Assembly (NCBI GenBank): GCA_016721425.1 | Contig: JADKID010000018.1 | Span: forward strand, 1-15,245 | Direction of reading: 5' to 3' | Source: Bryobacterales bacterium | GTDB lineage: Bacteria; Acidobacteriota; Terriglobia; Bryobacterales; Bryobacteraceae | DNA length: 15,245 nt | In this document: piece after piece, positions 1 through 11,861 of the stretch | How the letters are laid out: each line of letters begins with the position of its first letter | Numbering within the stretch: position 1 is the first letter of the stretch | Program-made: the position numbers and the translations under genes | The notes under the pieces: generated by a model | Database searches by the model: none | Told to the model about the DNA's origin: nothing | The model's input: the letters and a program-made list of their open reading frames with translations, nothing else

Positions 1-740
1 GATGAGTTGCAGGCGCCAGGGCTGGGCGCGGGAACCCGAGGAGTTGGCGGAGCACGGTGTTGAGATCAATGGCGGTGACACGCGCCTGGATCCGGGCGGC
101 CAAAGGAGATCAGGCGGTCCAGCGTTTCCAGCGGCCGGTTCCACACCTCCTCGTGGCCAGAGCGGGCGACGCCCAGCAGCGTTTCAGCTCCGCGGCGATG
201 CTGGAAATGAGCTGGCCGACCGCGCCGAGCTTCGCTGCGCAAAATAGCTTCTCCCTGAGGTTGCGCTGCGAGAGTGGAGTTGGAGTGCGATGGCTGCTCT
301 GGTTGAGAGGCGCTGCAACGCGACCAGTTCATCCCCTCCTGGTGGGTGTGGCGGCGCCGCTGAGCTTTGGTCACGCCGCGGGCCCCGCCTGGACGGTCAT
401 GGGCAGGAGCGCCCGGAGTCGCCGGTCCGGACGGTTCCTTTCGGAGTGGCAATCCTGTGCGGATTCCAGGCTGGCGGGGCGTCCCGGCAGCCACCGTGAG
501 CGCTCCCTCCTCATTGAGCGTAAGATGGCAGCGCTATGCAGGCCGAGTCCGGGGGGCAGCGCGCCTTCGACGCAACTGAGAATCTCCTGAGCGGAGTTAG
601 CGCCGAGGATCTCCTCGGTGAGGGCATGGATGCGGGCCACGGTCTGGCGGAGGGGCGAGTGAGGCGCCGGACGCGGTTACCCAGACGAACGACGCGGCGG
701 CCATGGAGATGGCGGCGGTGAGGATGGTGGATGCGGTTAG
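1..740 (-). CDS. GAF-domain sensor histidine kinase, partial and frame-broken
   Basis: The gene runs off the left edge, so its ATPase domain is missing. Reading the minus strand and hopping frames, I see a hydrophobic Ala-rich segment at about 675-740 that could be a membrane helix. Next comes a helix plus GAF-like stretch (ARIHALTEEILGANSAQEIL, then the LPPGLGLHSAAIL strand, about 530-640). After that is a dimerisation helix with KLGAVGQLISSIAAEL (about 200-245). Finally there is AIDLNTVLRQLL near 30-70, which in this family links the dimerisation helix to the ATPase domain. The kinase would autophosphorylate and pass phosphate to a response regulator not seen here. In this reading the residue where the phospho-acceptor His of 'AHEL' normally lies is Ala (AAEL). 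At least three frame changes are needed, which I take to be sequencing errors. The start is uncertain. The order of motifs is convincing, but the exact boundaries are not. Confidence 0.6.
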
Positions 741-744
741 CGGA

Positions 745-1399
745 GCTGGAGGCGTCGAGAGCCGTGGCAGTAGTTTGGGATCGTGGAAAGTGGGGATGGC
801 CAGGTCGGCCTGAGGCGCGGCCATGAGTGGTGAGCAGGCCTTTACCAGGTGGGCGCCGGCGGACCGCGCGGCCTGCATGCCGCCGGGCGAATCCCTCAAA
901 GACAACACAGTTGGCGGGTGCGACGCCGAGGGGCGCGGCGGGGTGAGGAAGACCTCCGGATGGGGCTTGGCGTGGGTGACCTGGCCGCCATCAACGGTGG
1001 TTTGGAGAAAAGGGCTGGACGCCGGCGCCGCCCAGGACGGAAATCGACGTTGGGGGCCTCGGCGTTGGTGGCCAGCGCGACGCGAATTCCGCGTGCGTGG
1101 GCGGCGCGGATGAAATCGCACGCCACGCCAGGGACGAGGTGGGCCTCGAGAACCGGCGCCACCATGTCGCGGTGAGCTGTTCTTTGTCGGCGCCGTGGCG
1201 GAAGACCTCTTCGTCCAGAGAGGCCATCGCCCCAGACCTCTTTCACGATCTGGTCGTTCCGCTTGCCGAGCATGCGGGCCATGACGTCTTTGGCATCGAT
1301 GCCGGCGCGGGAGAGGTAGAGATCCCAAGCCTGATTGGCTGGAGCTCCATGGACCGCCCGATGACGCCATCCATATCAAATATGAGTGCGATTCCGGGT
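745..1399 (-). CDS. HAD-superfamily phosphatase, beta-phosphoglucomutase-like, frame-broken
   Basis: The N-terminal HAD motif I is clear at about 1370-1399 (ALIFDMDGVI, with the nucleophile and acid/base Asp pair DxD). A helical cap follows (NQAWDLYLSRAGIDAKDVMA, GKRNDQIVKEVWGDG, GADKEQL). Then comes the motif II region (RGIRVALATNAEAPNVDF, about 1045-1110). The K of motif III sits in THAKPHPEVFL, and motif IV is degraded around VVFEDSPGGMQAARSAGA (about 850-905). The C-terminus reads ADLAIPTFHDPKLLPRL. Proteins of this subfamily dephosphorylate or isomerise small phospho-sugars; the substrate cannot be told from sequence. About five one-base frame changes occur in 0.65 kb, yet all motifs survive in order, so I think the gene is intact in the organism. 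No clear ATG precedes motif I, so the start given is simply the edge of recognisable homology. It lies downstream of lon on the same strand. Confidence 0.75.
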
Positions 1400-1439
1400 G
1401 CGATTGTCAGATTGCAAACACTGGCCGGATGATAGCACA

Positions 1440-1457
1440 GCGGGTCGGAGGACCCGC
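1440..1457. other. Short perfect hairpin upstream of the HAD phosphatase gene
   Basis: GCGGGTC, a four-base loop GGAG, then GACCCGC: a perfect 7-bp stem. There is no T-tract on either side. It lies in the lon/HAD gap, about 40 bp before HAD motif I, and might be part of a terminator or an mRNA leader structure. Confidence 0.5.
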
Positions 1458-1473
1458 CAGGAACTAATGCTCA

Positions 1474-1516
1474 CTGACGGTCGCGGCTCGAAAACCTACT
1501 TTGCCGCGACCGTCAG
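1474..1516 (-). terminator. Perfect 14-bp inverted repeat after lon, candidate terminator or dispersed repeat
   Basis: The arms CTGACGGTCGCGGC (1474-1487) and GCCGCGACCGTCAG (1503-1516) are exact complements around a 15-base loop. The stem starts 16 bp past the lon stop codon, so it would end a lon transcript. It lacks the T-run of a classic intrinsic terminator. The core CCGCGACCGT resembles a short palindromic element that I recall as frequent in Solibacter-type genomes, so it may instead be a dispersed repeat. Confidence 0.6.
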
Positions 1517-1531
1517 GAGCGGACCGGATCA

Positions 1532-3883
<2,352 letters not shown>

Positions 3884-3939
3884 GAGGTGCTCCATTCTCT
3901 AGCGATCGAAATTGGGAATTGAGCAGACCGTCCCCGAAT

Positions 3940-6469
<2,530 letters not shown>

Positions 6470-6494
6470 GGGGTGCTCCGGGATAAACTCAGCT

Positions 6495-6554
6495 TCAGTG
6501 TATCAGATGTTAGCAAGTGTGGATGATAACCTGAGTGTATGGTTAGCAGATGTG
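6495..6554. repeat. Pair of related direct repeats upstream of clpB
   Basis: The first unit (6495-6521) reads TCAGTGTAT, six bases, TTAGCA, two bases, TGTG. The second (6532-6554) reads TGAGTGTAT, two bases, TTAGCA, two bases, TGTG. They lie 25-85 bp before the clpB start, where a promoter or operator is expected. I could not place a convincing -35/-10 pair, and the CIRCE inverted repeat is absent. Confidence 0.45.
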
Positions 6555-6713
6555 CAAGCGGGCCGCTTGGTTGCGGAAACTGCTGCCCGGCGAGCAGTGG
6601 CGTCGGCCGCACTCGGTGGCGGCGGCTATTTCGAGCAGGGGTCCAAGTATCTTTATTTCCAATAGATATAGGTCGTTTGCCGGCAGGATTTTCGCACGGC
6701 TGCCTCCGAGGTT

Positions 6714-6750
6714 AAGGCACTTTGAATGGCTAGGCGTAAGTGCTTTTTTT
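6714..6750 (+). terminator. Rho-independent terminator-like hairpin on the plus strand
   Basis: AAGGCACTT (6714-6722) pairs with AAGTGCTTT (6738-6746), nine pairs including one G-U, around a 15-base loop. It runs into a seven-T tract (6744-6750). The T-tract gives it polarity on the plus strand, although no plus-strand gene is recognised upstream. It could end a short transcript that diverges from the clpB promoter region. Confidence 0.4.
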
Positions 6751-6867
6751 GCCGTAGATATGGGATCGTTCGCCGCGAGGAAGACGGGTCGTCGGCCAGT
6801 CTCGGGTAGGTCCGCGCCCAGTTTGACGGCGTATTTCCCTTCGGCGGTGTTGAAGAAGGACAATGTT

Positions 6868-6910
6868 CGATCTCCCGAATGGAGTTTACTACGCGATGTC
6901 AAGGAGATCG
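6868..6910. repeat. 8-bp inverted repeat in the clpB/S41 gap
   Basis: CGATCTCC (6868-6875) and GGAGATCG (6903-6910) are exact complements separated by 27 bases. A TTGACA-like hexamer lies between the arms on the minus strand near 6896-6901, but no good -10 box follows at the right distance. Its function is unknown. Confidence 0.35.
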
Positions 6911-7136
6911 GCACTAGTGACAGGGCGAGTCTGTTTGTTTACAAAGGGATAGGATAGGTCCGAGGGTGCGTGAATGATAAAGTTCTCATCGGCCGGGCGA
7001 GGCGAAAGTCCGGGGAAACGGGGAGTGTTGTGCCGCCCAGGGGCGAGAGCGAGAGCGGCAGCCGGTTGACGCATCGCAAACGGTAGCACCGCTGGGCCGG
7101 CGCTTGGCGGCCGGTTTCAGGGGGCGTGCGCGCCAG

Positions 7137-10035
7137 CTATTTGAGGGCAACGGTCACCGTACGGGCTTGGACTCCGGAGACCGTCAGGGTAACTGGGACA
7201 CCTCCGCCCTCGGGCGCGGCGGAGGGGATCCGGAGTTTCAGTTGCAGCAGTCCGGCCGCGACGCCCACGAATGCGAGTTCCGCTGGGACGCCTCCGACTG
7301 TCACTTCGACTTTGCCAGCGGGGCGGGCCATTTGCCGGGTTCGGGCAGGCGGCCCGTCACGCCTCCGTCCGCGGTCTCTCCCGCGCCGGTGGCGAATAGC
7401 GTGACGATCTCGGCGCGGGCGGCGGGCGCCGCGCCGGAGTTCATGGCTCCGTTCTGGTTCACCGCAATGGCGGCGGCCGTGCCGGCGTGGGCGAAGATGC
7501 CGGGAGCGGCCGCGGCCACCGGAATCGTCACCGGGGACGAGGCGCGCAACTGGTACTCTACGGCCACGGCGGTGAAGTTGGAAACGCCGTAGGGCACGAT
7601 GGCGCTCACCTGGCCGGCGGAAGCGCCCACCACCGGCGCCTGCACGCCGTCGAAGAACACGCGTGTGCCTGCGGCGTAGGTTTCCAGGCAGCCGGTCCAG
7701 TCGTAGCCGGTCTGGGCAGGACTCGACGGTCCCAGGTTGGCACCGTAGATGGTGACCATTTCTCCGGGGCGACTGCTCCGCCCGCGCCGCTCGCTGCATT
7801 GACCACGCCCTCCGCGGCGAAGGAGGGCACGGGCCCGGGCTGCGGTCCCCGCAGAATTTCCAGCCCGCGCTCCAGCACCTCGTCGCGACCTTCGGCGATG
7901 CCTTGGCGGGTGGGGCTTGCGGGGATCGTGGGGTGGATGCCCACGGCGTGGTGTTGTGAGCCGTCGTGGCGAGCACCTTCAATCCGGTGAACGTTACGGT
8001 GAAGCCTCCGGGGAGCGGGTTGCGGTTCACGTTGCCGTTCGTGCCGGCGGTCGTGCTGCCCACAATCTCCCCAAGGCGGTATGCCTCCACGATGCCCAAC
8101 TCGGTTTCGGCAGCGCTCGCAGCCCGTCCGTCCGTGAGAAATACCCGGCGGGCGGCCGGGTACGGCGCAGCGGGCTCGAGCGTCCAATGCGCCGGGTTGA
8201 ACGTCATGCCGACCCGGTCCGGTTTGCCTGGCGTGGGCATCCGCCACTGCGGGCTGTCCAAAGGAACCCGGGAGAGATTGGGCAGGAAACGCGTGGTCCG
8301 CGGATAGCCCCGCATGTCGAACACGATTCCTTTTGCATTGATCATGAGATCCAGGTAGGCGTCCCAGATGGGGTCGGTCAGCCGGTCGAGGTCCACGTAC
8401 CAGATGCCGGCTTCCAGTTCGCGGACGACGGCGCCGCGGCCGGCGGCCCAGTCCACCGATGTCACGCAGGCAACCGGCGCAATGCGGCTTGTGCCCCGCG
8501 CCGCCCAGGGTTCGATCTCGAGTTGCATGGGCGAGCCTCTGCACTCCGCCAGGTTGTTTAAGGTCCGCCACAGGATCCATTGCGGGGTGGCCCCCGACGC
8601 AAGTTCCCAGTTCTCCGCGATGGCTGTGGCGGCAGGCTTGCCGTCGATCCGCAGGACGCGGTCGCCGACGGCCAGCCCGGGCACGCCAGAAGCCGGCAGC
8701 CGGGAAATGACCAGTGCCCCGCCGACCCAATCCCAGAGCAACGGGGCGACAGCGGCGGGGCCAGGGACCGAGAGGGACGCATAGCCGTGGCCATCCTTCT
8801 GGGCCGCCACCAGGCGGTTGAGCGTCACGAGGAAATCGGCCTCGCCCGTGTCGGTCGCGGCGGATGTGAGCGCTGCGGCCAGGGCGCCCGGCCAGTCTGT
8901 CACCACGACGTCGAAATAGGGATAGAAGTGCTGGATCGGGTTCCACGCCAGAATCACCGCCGCGAGCCGGGTGGCGCGGTCGTCGGCCGCAAAGTACACC
9001 GTGGCCGGGGAGGGAGCGGCGAGGTACGGCAGCGTCCCTGCGTCGTCCGCGAAAAGGGTCAGTGGGACCATGACTGACAACCCGCGCGGCAGGCTTGCCT
9101 CGAAGGGCTTGGCCGGGTCCTCGAAGGGCTGCGGAAGGGGTGCGGTGGCATCCACGAAGACGCGAGTGCTCGAGAAACGGCCGTCGTGCATGAGATCAAC
9201 GCCCAGGTGTTTCCAGCGCACAGCGCGCAGGCCGGCCGTGGACGCGGGAGTCACCTCCGCCGGCATCTCGGGCCGGTTCGGCGCGACGTAGACCCGAACG
9301 CTGGGAGCGACGGGATCGAACAGGCGCTGCAGCGTTGACGCGAGTTCTTCCGGCGTGGAGGCTCCCTCCACTGCGCGGACGCCCTGAACTGTGAACAGAT
9401 CCCAGTCGGTCTGCTCGGACTGGTCGCTGGGGTGGAAGTGCCGCACATAGCCCGCCATGCGGGCGAACGCGGTCACGTTGGCAAGGCCCGTCGCACTGAG
9501 CGGCGAGGGAGGATCGGGCGGGTTCTTCGCGAGGGCGGTCAGGCTCATGTCGTCCGCCCATCCCTGCCCGGCGCCAAACAGCAGGAAGCCGATGTTGATG
9601 CGGGCCGCTTCCACAGGCACGGTGATGTCGGCGGTCGAGTAGCTCCAGCCGGTACTGCCGATGATTGCCGAGGTCGTTGTACAGGCTCCGCCCGTCCGAG
9701 CCGTCGGCGCGGATCCACAGGCGGCCGTAGGTGCCGGCGGTTTGGTCCGTCCGCATGGCTCCGCGCAATTGCAGGTGCTGGCCGCGGTACTGGTCCGCCG
9801 GGAAGCTCTGTGACAGCAAACCGTAGGTGCCGGAATCCGGGTTCTGCGGTGTGAGACGGGCACAGTAGCTACCCTCGGCGCAGTCTTGCGAGACGAGGCG
9901 GACGCCGAAGGTGGTGTTGTTGGAATACCAGGGTGTCCAGCCGGGCGGAATGCTGGCGGCGGTGGGCGATTCGAAACTGAGATTCCTCTGCGCGAGGAGA
10001 GCCAGGGGCAGGCAGAGCAACAACACAGTCCGCAT
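7137..10035 (-). CDS. Secreted S41-family peptidase with Solibacter C-terminal domain
   Basis: The protein starts with a signal peptide (MRTVLLLCLPLALLAQ), so it should be exported. Residues of about 17-175 form a jelly-roll-like region (NLSFESPTAASIPPGWTPW ... GFLLFGAGQGWADDMSL), similar to carbohydrate-binding-type modules. Next are a helical segment, a DGHGYASL stretch, a PDZ-like part (GVPGLAVGDRVLRIDGKPA) and the S41 core. The likely nucleophile Ser lies in TDGRAASAAETELG (near 8115), followed by GSTTAGTNGNVN. The last 220 or so residues (VNAAS ... VAPGEMVTIYGANLGP) match the Solibacter C-terminal domain, TIGR03437. The target is unknown; S41 enzymes cleave proteins or peptides outside the cytoplasm. 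I chose ATG 10035 because the signal peptide begins there and a TATAAT box lies seven bases upstream. Four frame changes (near 9665, 7970, 7765 and 7313) break it; each looks like a one-base sequencing error. The length, about 966 codons, is long for the family because of the added domains. Confidence 0.85.
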
Positions 10036-10042
10036 GGGCAAT

Positions 10043-10076
10043 ATTATAGGATCTGGACCTCCCGTTTGCGAGGTCC
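10043..10076 (-). promoter_or_regulatory. TATAAT box with adjacent inverted repeat, probable leaderless promoter of the S41 gene
   Basis: On the minus strand a perfect TATAAT (10043-10048) is followed by seven bases and then the ATG at 10035, so transcription would begin at or next to the start codon. The -35 region is poor (TCGCAA or CGCAAA). It is instead occupied by an inverted repeat, GGACCTC (10055-10061) and GAGGTCC (10070-10076), with an 8-base spacer. The repeat could be an operator for an activator or repressor. Confidence 0.5.
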
Positions 10077-10146
10077 GGGAGAGCCACCGCCCGGAGTCCT
10101 GCGGGCCGGAGCGTTTGATCAATCCGCGGGTAACCGGGCCGCGGCT

Positions 10147-10359
10147 TCAGTCGATCTCGCTGCCGACCCATCCCGCGGAGGGCCAGTTGGTGTCTGTGCG
10201 CCCGTACCACACAATGCACCTCCAGGACCCCACTGTGGAGAATGCGGAGGAGTCCCAGTCCAGCCGGTTCAACAGCCCAGCACCGCCAACTATATCGGCG
10301 GCCCGCAAACAGTGCAAGAAAGCTAATACGAAAGTCAGGGATCCCGCCTCCGCTCCCAC
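10147..10359 (-). CDS. Doubtful small ORF, Trp-rich C-terminus
   Basis: A 70-codon frame begins at GTG 10359, or with a shorter start at TTG 10272. It has a hydrophobic N-terminal stretch (SLTFVLAFLHCLRAA) and a last half with five Trp in 38 residues (WRCIVWYGRTDTNWPSAGW). Third positions in the last 40 codons are strongly GC-biased, which hints at coding. No family is recognised. It overlaps a good promoter on the same strand (10289-10317), so the long version and that promoter cannot both be right. It could be the eroded end of an older gene, a leader peptide or chance. Confidence 0.22.
   Translation of the reverse strand: MGAEAGSLTFVLAFLHCLRAADIVGGAGLLNRLDWDSSAFSTVGSWRCIVWYGRTDTNWPSAGWVGSEID
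10289..10317 (-). promoter_or_regulatory. Sigma-70-type promoter upstream of the S41 gene
   Basis: On the minus strand TTGCAC (10312-10317), a 17-base spacer and TATAGT (10289-10294) form a near-consensus housekeeping promoter. Transcription would start near 10282 and give the S41 gene a leader of about 247 bases. The leader contains a CCGCGG palindrome pair (10124-10144) and the GGACCTC/GAGGTCC hairpin (10055-10076). Confidence 0.5.
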
Positions 10360-10398
10360 CGATGAGCCCTTTTGCCCTCCTCATGCATCCATACCCGC

Positions 10399-10830
10399 AT
10401 GGTCATCCTCCGCAGTGCCGAAGCCACCTGGGCCGGAACCGTCAGCGACGGTAGCGGCCGCATCCAGCTCCAGAGCGGCGCGCTCGACGCGCCCTTCAGC
10501 CTCAAGGCCCGCGCCGCCGACGGCCCCGGAACCAACCCCGAAGAGCTCATCGCCGGCGCCCACGCCGGCTGCTACAGCATGATGCTCTCCGCCCTCCTCA
10601 CCGGCCTCGGTAAGCCCGCTTCCTCCATCCACACCAAGGCCCGCGTCCAGCTCGAAAAACTCGAAGCCGGCTTCACCATCACCAAAATCATCCTCGCCAC
10701 CGAAGCCTCCGTCCCCGGCCTCACCGCCGCCGAGTTCGCCCAGGCCGCCGAAGACGCCAAGAAGAACTGCCCCGTCTCCCGCGCCCTCGCCGCCGTCCCG
10801 GTCGAATTCACCGCGACGCTTCTCCCCTAG
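10399..10830 (+). CDS. osmC: OsmC/Ohr-family peroxiredoxin, OsmC type
   Basis: This 143-residue protein matches OsmC over its whole length. OsmC proteins are dimeric cytosolic thiol peroxidases that reduce organic and lipid hydroperoxides. The first redox Cys is in GTNPEELIAGAHAGCYSMML and the second in AKKNCPVSRAL, both in their usual places. The early Arg that activates the peroxidatic Cys is present (ARAADGPGTNPEE). The start at ATG 10399 gives the usual N-terminus (MVILRSAEATWAG); a TTG at 10372 would add nine residues with no support. The frame is uninterrupted and has very high third-position GC. It diverges from the S41 protease gene. No clear promoter or terminator was found on the plus strand. 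Confidence 0.95.
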   Translation: MVILRSAEATWAGTVSDGSGRIQLQSGALDAPFSLKARAADGPGTNPEELIAGAHAGCYSMMLSALLTGLGKPASSIHTKARVQLEKLEAGFTITKIILATEASVPGLTAAEFAQAAEDAKKNCPVSRALAAVPVEFTATLLP

Positions 10831-10941
10831 CCCGCCGCCACGCCAAGGAGGCCGTCTTCGCGAACATGCCAACAGGTCTCCTTTTGCGGGTTCTGATCCA
10901 AAACCTGCCAAGGACCCAATATGGAATCTTCGTAGTGCGAC

Positions 10942-11328
10942 ATGGCGGCTGCCATGGTCAAGCTGCTCGCGCCACGCCAGCGAAAGGTCGAACCACAGAA
11001 CAGTGGTTTTCCGCAGCGGCTTTCCACGCTGCGGAAAGAGCGCAGTCTCACGCCACAGGCCCTTGCCCAGTAGGTCGGTTTGGGAATCACGCAGAGGAAG
11101 CGCTATGAGGCCGGAGCCTCGCAGCCTACCCTCGAAGTGATCCGGAAGCTGTCTCAGGCCTTGCGTGTGAGCGCCGATGAGCTTCTCTTTGGAAAGGCCC
11201 AAAGGGGACCAGAGGAAGACCTTTGCTTAAAGTTCGTAGCCATCTCGCGATTGAATGACGACGAGAAAGAAGTCGTTCGGTCCGTGCTCGAAGGTTTGCT
11301 GCTGACGCATGAGGTCCGCAGAGGGTAA
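10942..11328 (+). pseudogene. Xre-family regulator with in-frame amber codon, first TA module
   Basis: One frame runs from ATG 10942 (or ATG 10954) to TAA 11328, interrupted only by TAG at 11071-11073. The protein has a helix-turn-helix of the Xre/Cro type (FPQRLSTLRKERSLTPQALA, stop, VGLGITQRKRYEAGASQPTL, EVIRKLSQALRVSADELLFG). It ends with a C-terminal helical tail (LKFVAISRLNDDEKEVVRSV). The stop replaces a residue between helices 2 and 3, where relatives have Gln or Arg, so it would destroy DNA binding unless read through. A TTG at 11080 could start only a truncated piece. A C-to-T change from CAG would explain the TAG. Because this sequence has many errors, the stop may be artefactual. 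It lies 39 bp before an antitoxin-like gene, the same order as in the second module. Confidence 0.75.
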
Positions 11329-11367
11329 AGCAGAACATGGGATGAGCAACCGGGAGCGCGCCCACCA

Positions 11368-11589
11368 ATGATTGACCAATTGCCCGAGAGGCAACCCTCC
11401 GGCCTGGCCCAGTTCGTGGAAACCATCGTCGATCTCGTCAACACTGCTCTCCGCAACGCGCCACTCGACGATGAGCCGGAGACCGACGAAGAGAAGACGG
11501 CCATGTCTGAAGCCGCCAGTGGCTCCGGAACAATGGCGGCAAAGGCATCCCCTCACGCCGAAGCCATGCGCAGGCTGGGCTTGGAGTAG
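11368..11589 (+). CDS. Small acidic antitoxin-like protein, first TA module
   Basis: This 73-residue protein begins MIDQLPERQPSGLAQFVETI, has an acidic middle (LDDEPETDEEKTAM) and ends PHAEAMRRLGLE. It follows the same plan as the antitoxin of the second module: a helical N-terminus with 'QL-P--L---V', an acidic linker starting 'T-EE/DEE', and a short C-terminal helix. The 'DDEPETDEEK ... PHAEAMRRLGL' pattern recalls antitoxins found before RelE-type toxins. Such proteins bind and block the toxin and often repress the operon. The ATG at 11368 has a distant GGGAG. The stop is 10 bp before the truncated toxin frame. It is intact while its neighbours are damaged. Confidence 0.6.
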   Translation: MIDQLPERQPSGLAQFVETIVDLVNTALRNAPLDDEPETDEEKTAMSEAASGSGTMAAKASPHAEAMRRLGLE

Positions 11590-11599
11590 AGGAGATCGA

Positions 11600-11767
11600 A
11601 TGGACCGGGACGGCTTGGCTGACAGGGCCGGTCTCGACAAGGGCATCGCCCGCCGCGTCAAGCAATCCATCGAGCGCTTCGCCGAAACCGGCGCCGGCAA
11701 TCTCAAGCGCCTGCAAGCCATCAAAAACCTGTCAAGAGGGACCGCGCGCTTTTTGTATGCCTGTTGA
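11600..11767 (+). pseudogene. Truncated RelE/ParE-type toxin, first TA module
   Basis: The 55-codon frame contains ARRVKQSIERFAETGAGNLK followed by RLQAI, the central helix and turn of RelE/ParE toxins. It matches EAIHRYAETGAGRVKPL of the intact toxin in the second module. The conserved C-terminal sheet (LRLRVGNHRVFF ... RREAYR in the intact copy) is missing: after RLQAI the frame reads 15 unrelated residues and stops. None of the three plus-strand frames restores it downstream, so this loss is a real deletion and not a base-call error. Near the start, IEWTGTA lies in another frame from the rest, so a one-base change is also likely. Without the C-terminal arginines the product should be inactive as an mRNA endonuclease. 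Confidence 0.7.
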
Positions 11768-11770
11768 CCA

Positions 11771-11815
11771 GAGAATACCGTGCATGAGAGTATACGCAAT
11801 GAGTGTATCGTGATC
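11771..11815 (+). promoter_or_regulatory. Three imperfect 15-bp tandem repeats upstream of the intact TA module
   Basis: Three abutting units start with GAG: GAGAATACCGTGCAT, GAGAGTATACGCAAT and GAGTGTATCGTGATC. They share GAG, a T at position 6 and an A at position 7. They end 46 bp before the Xre regulator start, where an autoregulatory operator would be expected. TTGACC lies just upstream (11764-11769), but no well-spaced -10 box was found. Confidence 0.5.
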
Positions 11816-11861
11816 CGGGTCCCCGTTGTTCCCAGATTCGGGTTTTACAGTCGCCGATCAT

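Larger units (their letters stand above)
6555..7136. other. Intergenic stretch with no convincing gene
   Basis: This gap lies between the clpB promoter side and the 3' end of the S41 protease gene. Open frames on both strands cross it, but none shows a recognisable domain or sensible composition. It is less GC-rich than the flanks around 6640-6960. It holds a terminator-like hairpin on the plus strand (6714-6750), an 8-bp inverted repeat CGATCTCC/GGAGATCG (6868-6910), and two short look-alike blocks seen on the minus strand (AAATAAAGATACTT and AAAAAAAGCACTT, about 85 bp apart). A structured GC-rich patch at 6990-7110 matches no RNA family I know. Confidence 0.5.

Noticed and set aside
6470..6560. 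CIRCE (HrcA) operator upstream of clpB
   Set aside because: The TTAGCACTC-N9-GAGTGCTAA pattern is absent; only TTAGCA and GAGTG fragments occur, in direct-repeat order.
6543..6957. Overlapping open frames on both strands between clpB and the S41 gene
   Set aside because: No domain, no ribosome binding site, odd composition and a terminator-like hairpin inside; better read as non-coding.
6998..7030. Resemblance of GAGGCGAAAGTCCGGGG to the 5' conserved part of bacterial RNase P RNA
   Set aside because: The rest of the RNase P core (such as ACAGAGAGCAAACC-like and distal conserved blocks) is absent, and the space before the S41 gene end is too short.
7085..7125. Terminator for the S41 gene formed by CCGGC...GCCGG
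   Set aside because: The stem has only five clean pairs with an irregular loop and no T-run, so it is too weak to list as a feature.
8971..9854. Plus-strand frames opposite the S41 protease
   Set aside because: They are shadows of a gene whose minus-strand protein has a clear signal peptide and domains.
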